64,000 nt of DNA from CAWCDJ01 sp963836015 (GTDB lineage: Bacteria; Acidobacteriota; Terriglobia; Bryobacterales; Bryobacteraceae), in contig CAWIIF010000002.1 of the NCBI GenBank assembly GCA_963836015.1, forward strand, positions 973,492-1,037,491, written 5' to 3'. The notes under the pieces are model-generated. The model saw only the letters and a program-made list of their open reading frames with translations. It was not told where the DNA came from and made no database searches. This document shows, piece by piece, positions 24,869 to 31,389 of the stretch (within the stretch, counting starts at the first letter, position 1; each line of letters opens with the position of its first letter). The position numbers and the translations under genes are program-made.

Positions 24869-25366
24869 ATGGTACAAAGAGTCGCCACCCATGTCGACCT
24901 GAAAGTTGCCGATGAAGTGTGGATCGCCGCTGCCCTCCTCCACCGGGCGCACCCGGATCGGGAAGATTTCTCCGTGCAGGAGATCATCGAGCGCGCCCGC
25001 GCCGAGCGACTCACCGCAAGACTGAGGCCTGGCGTCGCGGTTCACATTTACACACACGCCGTTGCCAATCTTCCGCCGACCACAGGCCGTTATCGCTTGC
25101 TATTCGCCACTGGAAAGACGACACGCCGTCTCTTTCGTAACGGAGACAAGACTCATCCAGGCAGAACCGGAAAGATCACACCCGCCGCGGAAGACATACC
25201 CGCTCGCTACCGTCCTCTGCTCGAGTGGTACTTGAAGGAATATTCGCCGGCCCCGGCTGAGAACTGGTTGGGCGGGATCTTCGAAATGATCGGGGCTGGA
25301 GCGCGCGAGTTCGCCGGAATCGATCCGGACCAGTATGTTCGCGAGCTCCGCGAGGGATGGGAATGA
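24869..25366 (+). CDS. Unrecognised protein upstream of a PIN toxin (candidate antitoxin)
   Basis: A 165-residue protein I cannot place in a named family. The first ~50 residues look like a winged-helix or helix-turn-helix region (D-E-V-W-I-A-A-A-L-L-H then F-S-V-Q-E-I-I-E-R-A-R). The middle is rich in basic residues (R-R-L-F-R-N-G-D-K-T-H-P-G-R-T-G-K), and a Trp/Tyr-rich helix follows (L-L-E-W-Y-L-K-E-Y). Its TGA overlaps the ATG of the PIN gene (ATGA at 25363-25366), the normal coupling of antitoxin to toxin. It is about twice the size of VapB antitoxins and has no AbrB- or RHH-like opening. The antitoxin role is inferred from position only. Confidence 0.6.
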   Translation: MVQRVATHVDLKVADEVWIAAALLHRAHPDREDFSVQEIIERARAERLTARLRPGVAVHIYTHAVANLPPTTGRYRLLFATGKTTRRLFRNGDKTHPGRTGKITPAAEDIPARYRPLLEWYLKEYSPAPAENWLGGIFEMIGAGAREFAGIDPDQYVRELREGWE

Positions 25367-25788
25367 GCCGGATCTTTTGGGACACCAATCTCTTCATCTA
25401 CCTGCTGGAGGGAAATGGCGAGACTTTCGAACTGACGAAGCATCTGGCCGCCCGCATGAAAGAGCGGCGCGATGAACTGCTGACCTCGACGCTGACGCTC
25501 GGAGAACTCCTCGTCAAGCCCTTGGAACTTGGCCAGGAAGAGACCGCCGGACGATATGCTCGATTTTTCGACTCGCCCGGCGTGCAGTTGGTGGCTTTCA
25601 ATCGCGACGCGGCATGGGAGTACGCCCGGCTTCGGCGGGACCGGACCATCCGGCCGCCGGACGCCATTCAACTAGCCTGCGCATCCGCGGCGAAGACGAA
25701 CCTCTTCATCACCAACGACGCCAGGCTGAGCCGGAAGACCGTCGCCGGCGTGGACTTCATTGTTCCGCTGGCGCAGGCCTTCCTTTGA
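25363..25788 (+). CDS. PIN-domain ribonuclease (VapC-like toxin)
   Basis: A 141-residue PIN-domain protein. All four acidic metal ligands are visible: Asp7 in W-D-T-N, Glu48 in L-G-E-L, Asp100 in P-P-D-A-I-Q-L-A and Asp119 in I-T-N-D. VapC-type enzymes cleave RNA, often tRNA or rRNA. The start ATG at 25363 overlaps the stop of the upstream gene, favouring it over the ATG two codons earlier. A toxin-antitoxin module is the most likely reading, with a non-standard partner. Confidence 0.88.
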   Translation: MSRIFWDTNLFIYLLEGNGETFELTKHLAARMKERRDELLTSTLTLGELLVKPLELGQEETAGRYARFFDSPGVQLVAFNRDAAWEYARLRRDRTIRPPDAIQLACASAAKTNLFITNDARLSRKTVAGVDFIVPLAQAFL

Positions 25789-25801
25789 GTGTGCCGAACC
25801 C

Positions 25802-26494
25802 CTACTCCGCCGTCACCTGGAACGTGCCCACGAAGCCGCTGCGCTTCAGGCGATTGTTCCACGTCTCGCCCAGGGCGTTTCCGCTGTAGGAGTTTTCGAG
25901 CGCATAAGCGGGCATGACATGCTGCACTTTGGTCAGCGGCGGATACCAGATCTCTTCGTTGCCGCAGATGTGATCCGTTGAAGCCATGGCCCGGGTCTGA
26001 ATCGCCGCCAGCGAGCCGGCCGTCAGTCTCGCCGCGCCCCCGTGAATGTTGCCGCCCTCGATGCTCAGCTCGATCGGAGCGTAATCCACCTGCACGACAT
26101 TCTTCATCAGGTCGCCGCCCATGTACTTTGCGAAACTCTGCAGCGCGAGCCGCTGCTCGGCATCCGCCCGGCTGTCCACGATCAGGACGGCATTCGTCGG
26201 GTTGACCTTCTCGAACGTGTTGCCCAGCGTGTGCTCCGAGCGCAGCACGCCGACCACCGAGAGTCCCTCGAGATTCACGCCGTGCCAGTCCCCGTGGTTG
26301 ATCTTCCAGCCCATGACCGCCTCTTTGCCGGCCATCTCCACTTCGCCGTTGGCAAAGCACGGCCCGGTATAAACGTCCGCGGTGCGGGCTTCGATGTAAT
26401 TGCCATTAATGCTGCGGGAAGGAATCCCCGCCGCAAAGGAAACAGAAGCGGCCGCCGAAAACACTACGACGGCAGTACCCAGAACTTTCAGCAT
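25802..26494 (-). CDS. Secreted DUF1326-like protein
   Basis: A 230-residue exported protein: signal peptide (1-22), then a body that resembles DUF1326 (N-Y-I-E-A-R-T-A-D-V-Y-T-G-P-C near the mature N-terminus and W-K-I-N-H-G-D-W-H-G-V shortly after). Only two cysteines are visible in the mature part. Function of the family is unknown. It lies downstream of the molybdenum hydroxylase operon, separated from it by a strong hairpin, so it is probably its own transcription unit, and it is convergent with the PIN toxin gene. Confidence 0.6.
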   Translation of the reverse strand: MLKVLGTAVVVFSAAASVSFAAGIPSRSINGNYIEARTADVYTGPCFANGEVEMAGKEAVMGWKINHGDWHGVNLEGLSVVGVLRSEHTLGNTFEKVNPTNAVLIVDSRADAEQRLALQSFAKYMGGDLMKNVVQVDYAPIELSIEGGNIHGGAARLTAGSLAAIQTRAMASTDHICGNEEIWYPPLTKVQHVMPAYALENSYSGNALGETWNNRLKRSGFVGTFQVTAE

Positions 26495-26574
26495 CCAGAT
26501 GTCTCCCTCTCCCCCCGATTATACCGCTAACATTTCACCCCATTTCACCCAGACGGAACCCCCAGACACACCAA

Positions 26575-26619
26575 AGCCGCGACACAAAGGAGCGCTACCG
26601 CTCCCTCGACATCGCGGCT
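26575..26619 (-). terminator. Long hairpin after the molybdenum hydroxylase operon
   Basis: Outer arms AGCCGCGA / TCGCGGCT (26575-26582 and 26612-26619) enclose an inner perfect stem GGAGCG-CTAC-CGCTCC (26589-26604). On the minus strand it starts 12 bases after the last gene of the operon and is followed by TTTGG, so it probably ends or protects that transcript. Confidence 0.6.
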
Positions 26620-26630
26620 CTGTGTCTATC

Positions 26631-26846
26631 CTACAACTGCTCGTAGCAACTGCGCGCCGGGCTGCACTCGAAGTCGTCGCAGACCTGGCCGTCCGGCCCG
26701 AGGGGCTTGAACGTGTGCTGACACCAGAAAGCGCGGTCGTTCGAGTGCTGAATGGTGGGATCCCATTCCGCTTCGATGAACATGCCCTTCCAGCGCAGCA
26801 TCCCGCAGCGGTTCATGCTGACTTTGGTCAAACCGGGACGTTCCAT
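26631..26846 (-). CDS. Small Cys-rich protein at the end of the molybdenum hydroxylase operon
   Basis: A 71-residue protein starting 2 bases after the stop of the FAD subunit gene, so almost certainly co-translated with it. It contains five cysteines (residues 14, 42, 56, 61 and 67), four of them in the last 30 residues (F-W-C-Q-H, G-Q-V-C-D-D-F-E-C, A-R-S-C), and two tryptophans in R-W-K-G and A-E-W-D-P. The pattern suggests a metal or Fe-S site. I do not recognise a family; a redox or assembly partner of the enzyme is inference from position. Confidence 0.6.
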   Translation of the reverse strand: MERPGLTKVSMNRCGMLRWKGMFIEAEWDPTIQHSNDRAFWCQHTFKPLGPDGQVCDDFECSPARSCYEQL

Positions 26847-26848
26847 GG

Positions 26849-27826
26849 CTATGCCTTTACCTTTGCGGCCTCCAGCAGCGCGCGCTTCACCGCTACCTTC
26901 GCCAGGGTCACTTTGTAGGCGTTCTGGCTGAGCGGCTTGGCGTCCGCCACCGCGGCCTTGCCGGCGGCTTCGGCGGTTGCCGCGCTGATCGACTTCCCGA
27001 CCAGCGCCTTGGCCGCCGCAGCCGATTCCCACGGCGTGGGAGCCACGTGGCCCAGCACCACCCGGGCCGACGCCACCGTGTTCCCCTTCATCTGTAGCGA
27101 TACGGCTGCCGCAGCCAGGGGCCAATCCAGCGCCTCCTTCTGCCGCACCTCGTAGGTGGCATTGTGGGGCGAAGCGGCGGGCACCAGGATCTCGGTCAGG
27201 ATCTCGTCCGGCCGCATCGCGATTTCGCGGGCATTCTCGTTCGCCGGGGTCACGAAGAACTTCGATACCGCCAGCTCCCGCGTGCCCTTGGCCGAAACCA
27301 GCTTCACCTTGGCGTTCAGCGCGACCAGCGCCGGTCCCAGGCTCGAAGCGCTCACAAAGTAAGCCGGTCCGCCGCCGAAGATGGCGTGATACTTGTTCTC
27401 GCCATCCGGAACCAGCGGTTTGCCGTCCTTCATGCCGAACAGCCCGAAGCCCTCCCGGTAGTACCAGCAGCGCGGCCGCTGGCACAGGTCGCCTCCGGCA
27501 GTGCCCATGTGGCGGATCTGCGGGCTGGGAATCCCCGCCGCGGCGTCCGCCAGCGATTTGTAGCCGGCCTTGACCTCGGCGTTGTTCGCCAGCTCATCCA
27601 TGGTCACCAGCGCGCCGATACGCAGTCCTTCGCCGGTCTTCTGGATGCCTTCGAGCTCTTTAATGTTCTTGATGTTCACCACTCGCCGCGGTGTGGCGAG
27701 ATGCTCCTTCATGAGGCTGATGAGGTCGGTGCCGCCGGCCAGCACGTCGGCTTCGCCCCAGCGGGCGCCGAGATGCCCGAAGGCCTCCTGAAGGGTCGCG
27801 GGATTGGCATATGCGAAAGTCTGCAT
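26849..27826 (-). CDS. Molybdenum hydroxylase FAD-binding subunit (CoxM/PaoB-like)
   Basis: A 325-residue FAD-binding subunit of a xanthine dehydrogenase-family enzyme. The FAD pyrophosphate loop reads A-G-G-T-D-L (about 31-36), and the isoalloxazine region I-R-H-M-G-T-A-G-G-D is present. The segment Q-R-P-R-C-W-Y-Y-R matches the PaoB (YagS) branch, whose members hold an extra 4Fe-4S cluster. It passes electrons from the 2Fe-2S subunit to FAD and an external acceptor. It directly follows the large subunit gene (adjacent stop and start). Confidence 0.93.
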   Translation of the reverse strand: MQTFAYANPATLQEAFGHLGARWGEADVLAGGTDLISLMKEHLATPRRVVNIKNIKELEGIQKTGEGLRIGALVTMDELANNAEVKAGYKSLADAAAGIPSPQIRHMGTAGGDLCQRPRCWYYREGFGLFGMKDGKPLVPDGENKYHAIFGGGPAYFVSASSLGPALVALNAKVKLVSAKGTRELAVSKFFVTPANENAREIAMRPDEILTEILVPAASPHNATYEVRQKEALDWPLAAAAVSLQMKGNTVASARVVLGHVAPTPWESAAAAKALVGKSISAATAEAAGKAAVADAKPLSQNAYKVTLAKVAVKRALLEAAKVKA

Positions 27827-30004
27827 TTATCCATTCCTCCCTTCGAGCGTATTCAGAACATGGTCCGGAGTCATCGGAATGTTCGGAACCCGCACGCCCA
27901 GGGCGTTGGCGACGGCGTTGCCCACCGCCGCGCAGATCGCAATCGCGGGCGGCTCGCCCAATCCGATGACGCCGCGCGAATCGCTTTCGGGGCGGTCGTC
28001 GAGATGCACGATGATCTCCCCGATGTCGTTAATGCCGGCCAGCTTGTAGAATTCCATGTCGGCATTCAGCATGGCGCCGGTCTGCGCGTCCATGATTCGC
28101 TCCTCGAACAGCGCAGTGCCGATCCCCATGATGATCGCGCCGTAAATCTGGCTGGTGGCCAGCCACGGGTTGATGATCATGCCGCAATCCTGCACCGCCA
28201 CGTACCGGTTCATCTTGACGATGCCGGTCTCCGTGTCCACCGAGACGTCGGCGATCTGCACTCCCGCCGCGCCCGACGTGTTGAGCCCCTCGCGGGCCGC
28301 CGTGCGCTGGTTGTTCTCGCCCATTTCGGAGATCTTGCTCGTGCCCATCTTGCGGCACGCGGCCTTCCACGTAAGGCTCTTGTTCGGGTTGTCCTTGGCG
28401 CGGATCATGCCGTCCACCGCTTCCAGTTGGTCCGGCTCCACGCCCAGCGCCGGCGCCGCCACCTCGAACAGCTTGGCGAGCGCGTTCAGCGTCGCTTTGC
28501 GCGTCGATGACGAAACGCCGCCCACGGTGGTCGACCCGCCCGAGGCGCCGTCCGGCGGATACTGGTTGGTCCCCATGTTCAGCTTGACCGCCGAGAAGGG
28601 CAGCCCCAGGCTTTCCGCCGCCACCTGCTGGATGATCGTGCGGGTCCCGGTGCCCAGATCCTGCGTTCCGATCTCCACCGCCACCGACCCGTCCGGGTTG
28701 ATCACCGCGCGGCACTGGCTGGCGTGCCCCGCGCCGCCCCACGCGTTATAGGCGATGCCCAGCCCGCGCTTTACCGTCCCCGTCGCCTGGCCGCGCGGCT
28801 TCCACAGCTTCTTCCACTGCGCAATCTCCGCGGCCTTCTGCAACTGGTAGCGGTAGGTCTCGACGCGCGCTTCCGGAGCGTGCTCGAAGTTCTTGTAAAA
28901 GACATCGTACGGATCGAGTCCCGCTTTGGCGGCGAAATCTTCGATCGCGCTGCAGGTCAGGTACGAGGCCTGCTGGTTGTTCGGCGCGCGCCACGCCCGC
29001 TGCGGACCGGCGTTCACCGAAATCGCAGTGTGGTTGATGCGCTGGTTGGGGATCTTGTCGATCACGTACGGAAGCGGCGGCCCGCCGACGGTTCCGAACC
29101 CGCCGGTGCCCCATCCGTTGGATTGCCACGCCGTGATCGAGCCGTCGCTCTTGCCGCCGATCTTGATCTTGGCGAATGCCGAAGGACGGTTGCCCGCGAT
29201 CCGCTGTTCGGTGGCGCGGTCCAGGAACAGCTTCACCGGCCGTCCACCCGCCTTCTTGGAGAGGTTGGCTCCCACCACGGCCCAATCATCCGGGCCGAAC
29301 TTGCTGCCGAATCCGCCGCCGATGTAATCCATGTTCACCCGGATGTTGGCAGCCGGCACTTTCACGTTCGGAGCCAGTGAATTGGCATACCCCGATACGA
29401 ACTGCACCGTCGGCCAGGCGGTGATCTCGTCGGCGGAGCCGTCCGGCTTGTCGCCCGCCTTCCACTGGATCACCACTCCGTGCGGCTCCAGGCAGCAGTG
29501 CGTCACCACCGGAATCCCGTATACCGCCTCGGAAACATGCTCGGCGTCCTGGAAAGCCTTGTCGGGATCGCCCTGGACCTTTTCGCCCGCGGCCTTGCCC
29601 CGCGTTCCGACTTTGGTCAGATCGTCTTCCTTCACCAGGTGCGGCAGCACTTCGTACTCGACCTTGATCTTACGGACCGCGTCGTTGGCGATTTCCTCGG
29701 TCGTGGCCGCCACCGCGGCGACCTCGAAGCCCTGCCATTGGACTTCCGTCCCGGGCTTCACCGCGAGGTGCACGGCTTTTACCCCGTTCATCTTTTCCGC
29801 GTCCGCCGTGTCGATGCTGGTGACGCGCGCGTGCGCATACGGGCTGGTCAGGTAGGCGCCAAACAACAGGCCCTTGATATTGTGGTCCGACGAATATTTT
29901 GCCCGCCCGGATGCCTTTACCGGGCCGTCCACGCGTTTGAACGACTTGCCGATGACTTTGCGCTTATCGACTGGCGGCCAGTGATAGTCCGGAGTGTTAG
30001 CCAT
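27827..30004 (-). CDS. Molybdenum hydroxylase large subunit (CoxL/PaoC-like)
   Basis: A 725-residue molybdopterin-cytosine-dinucleotide-binding catalytic subunit of the xanthine dehydrogenase / aldehyde oxidase family. Landmarks include G-G-G-F-G-S-K near residue 240, Q-R-A-W-R-A-P contacting the Mo site, Q-D-L-G-T-G-T-R for the pterin, and the active-site glutamate in G-L-G-E-P-P (about 700). The active-site V-A-Y-R-G-A type motif of CO dehydrogenases is absent, so an aldehyde or N-heterocycle is the probable substrate. Its start overlaps the 2Fe-2S subunit stop by 8 bases. Confidence 0.94.
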   Translation of the reverse strand: MANTPDYHWPPVDKRKVIGKSFKRVDGPVKASGRAKYSSDHNIKGLLFGAYLTSPYAHARVTSIDTADAEKMNGVKAVHLAVKPGTEVQWQGFEVAAVAATTEEIANDAVRKIKVEYEVLPHLVKEDDLTKVGTRGKAAGEKVQGDPDKAFQDAEHVSEAVYGIPVVTHCCLEPHGVVIQWKAGDKPDGSADEITAWPTVQFVSGYANSLAPNVKVPAANIRVNMDYIGGGFGSKFGPDDWAVVGANLSKKAGGRPVKLFLDRATEQRIAGNRPSAFAKIKIGGKSDGSITAWQSNGWGTGGFGTVGGPPLPYVIDKIPNQRINHTAISVNAGPQRAWRAPNNQQASYLTCSAIEDFAAKAGLDPYDVFYKNFEHAPEARVETYRYQLQKAAEIAQWKKLWKPRGQATGTVKRGLGIAYNAWGGAGHASQCRAVINPDGSVAVEIGTQDLGTGTRTIIQQVAAESLGLPFSAVKLNMGTNQYPPDGASGGSTTVGGVSSSTRKATLNALAKLFEVAAPALGVEPDQLEAVDGMIRAKDNPNKSLTWKAACRKMGTSKISEMGENNQRTAAREGLNTSGAAGVQIADVSVDTETGIVKMNRYVAVQDCGMIINPWLATSQIYGAIIMGIGTALFEERIMDAQTGAMLNADMEFYKLAGINDIGEIIVHLDDRPESDSRGVIGLGEPPAIAICAAVGNAVANALGVRVPNIPMTPDHVLNTLEGRNG

Positions 30005-30632
30005 TTTTTCCTCCCTTCATGGTTTTGGCCGCTTCCACCACGGCCTTGCGGATGCCCATGTAGGTTCCGCACCGGCAGAGGTTGCCGCCCAAGCCGTGAC
30101 TCACCTGCTCCTCGGTGGGATTGGGATTCTCTTTGAGGAACGCGTAGGATGCCATCACGAAGCCCGGCGTGCAGTAGCCGCACTGCTGGCCGTCGTGATT
30201 GACGAATGCCCGTGAAACCGGGTTGTTCACCGGCAGGCTCTCGATCGTTTCGATATTCTTTCCCTGGGCGTCGATCGCCAGCACCGTGCAGCCGTACACG
30301 CTCTTGCCGTTCAGCATCACCGTGCAGGCCCCGCAGGTGGCGCGGTCGCAAACACGCTTGGCGCCCGTAATGTCGAGATGATTGCGCAGCGCGTCCAGCA
30401 GCGTGACGCGCGGCTCTACCGTCAGGTTCAGCGGTTTCCCGTTGATGTTGAGCGTGATCGGTACAGGCCCGGGACCAGCCAGGCCGGCCGCGGCCGGTTC
30501 GGCCGCCGCCTCCTTCTCCAGCAGGCCCGTTCCCAGCGCGCCGCTGCCGATTCCCACGCCGCGTATGAAGCCGCGGCGGGAAAACCCGGTCTTGGGCGAA
30601 GCCGGAAGTTCGGAGTCTTTTCGTGAACTCAC
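29997..30632 (-). CDS. Molybdenum hydroxylase 2Fe-2S subunit with Tat signal (PaoA-like)
   Basis: A 211-residue small subunit carrying two 2Fe-2S clusters. A twin-arginine signal (S-R-R-G-F-I-R-G, about 18-25) is followed by the plant-ferredoxin-type cluster motif C-D-R-A-T-C-G-A-C and the C-terminal cluster cysteines in C-G-Y-C-T-P-G and L-C-R-C-G-T-Y. As in E. coli PaoABC, only this subunit has the Tat signal, so the whole complex is probably carried to the periplasm as a folded unit. It is the first gene of the minus-strand operon. Confidence 0.94.
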   Translation of the reverse strand: MSSRKDSELPASPKTGFSRRGFIRGVGIGSGALGTGLLEKEAAAEPAAAGLAGPGPVPITLNINGKPLNLTVEPRVTLLDALRNHLDITGAKRVCDRATCGACTVMLNGKSVYGCTVLAIDAQGKNIETIESLPVNNPVSRAFVNHDGQQCGYCTPGFVMASYAFLKENPNPTEEQVSHGLGGNLCRCGTYMGIRKAVVEAAKTMKGGKNG

Positions 30633-30875
30633 CAGATACCTTCCTTTCGTGCCGTTTCTGAAAGTTGCCAGTAAATGTCAGCAGGCGGAACCGTTGTAAA
30701 GTATATCGAATCGGGAGGGCCGCCGAAAAGGCGAGCCGGGAGGCGCCGCCGCTCAGAGCACCTGCTCGAGCAGCGAGAGCAGATACTCGCGGTCGAAAGG
30801 CCCCGACCGGTACGTGCGCGGGTCGAAGTAGCGCCACATCCGCCGGTCCTTTTCCACCGTGTAAAAGAGCAGACC

Positions 30876-31104
30876 CGTGGATCCCGCCAGGGTGGGAATG
30901 GCAAGGAACCCAACGCCGACTATCCCCACCGTGAATAAAGTAGCGGCAAATTTGCCGGCCAGAGGCCGAAGCGCTTCGGCTGCCTGGCGCGTAGTTTGGA
31001 TGTTGACAATTCCATGCCGGTTGAGAGTGATTGCTGTCGTAAGGATGATGAAGAACGTAACCAAATTGGAGAAGAACACACCCACCCCGACATCGATCCT
31101 TCTT
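30876..31104 (-). pseudogene. Internal fragment of an NRAMP metal transporter
   Basis: About 75 codons closely resemble an interior part of NRAMP-family transporters (R-R-R-I-D-V then F-F-S-N-L-V, F-I-I-L-T-T-A, D/N-I-Q-T-x-x-Q-A-A-E-A-L-R-P-L-A-G and G-F-L-A-I-P-T-L-A-G). The regions before and after it in a complete NRAMP (~400 residues) are missing. The frame continues into about 40 unrelated codons ending at 30753, so a chimeric 110-residue peptide could be made from a GTG at 31085, but it would not be a working transporter. Confidence 0.75.
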
Positions 31105-31254
31105 CGTTGGCGCCGAAATTAAGGTCGGCTGGCCCTCCAGGATGCTCGGCCAGCCATGGATCTGCGGCTCAGTCGGTGTGCCCAAACGCGAAGTAAACCA
31201 CTCCTGTGTGATGGGGTGAGCCCAGCGGAGCTCAGAGGGGAGCCCATGGCGCAT
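31105..31254 (-). pseudogene. N-terminal remnant of an Lhr-type DEAD/DEAH helicase
   Basis: About 50 codons match the start of Lhr-like ATP-dependent helicases: H-P-I-T-Q-E-W-F-T-S-R-L-G, P-T-E-P-Q-I-H-G-W-P and T-L-I-S-A-P-T. The homology stops exactly at A-P-T, where the Walker A G-x-G-K-T should follow, and the sequence then passes into the NRAMP fragment. Only about 50 of the expected 800-1500 residues remain, so this is a relic produced by a deletion or a join. Confidence 0.75.
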
Positions 31255-31389
31255 TCTAGCGCGTTCGCCTTTTGTTTGCCATCAATACTTCTCGGATCGT
31301 GAGCTTTCCGGACGTAACTAGGAAGCTGACGTCCGACACTGCATTGCCGCGGATCGCTCATTCCCGTTGAATCTCAAGAAAAACACACT
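31255..31389. other. Intergenic remainder of the scar region
   Basis: Between the Lhr helicase relic and the GH3 gene there is no further recognisable coding sequence or repeat. GC content appears lower than in neighbouring genes. Confidence 0.4.

Noticed and set aside
27164..28510. 448-codon plus-strand open frame opposite the molybdenum hydroxylase genes
   Set aside because: Composition is antisense-like, and both subunits on the minus strand carry complete cofactor motifs.
31119..31361. 80-codon minus-strand hypothetical gene
   Set aside because: Another frame over the same bases shows clear Lhr helicase homology, so this frame is a shadow of the relic.
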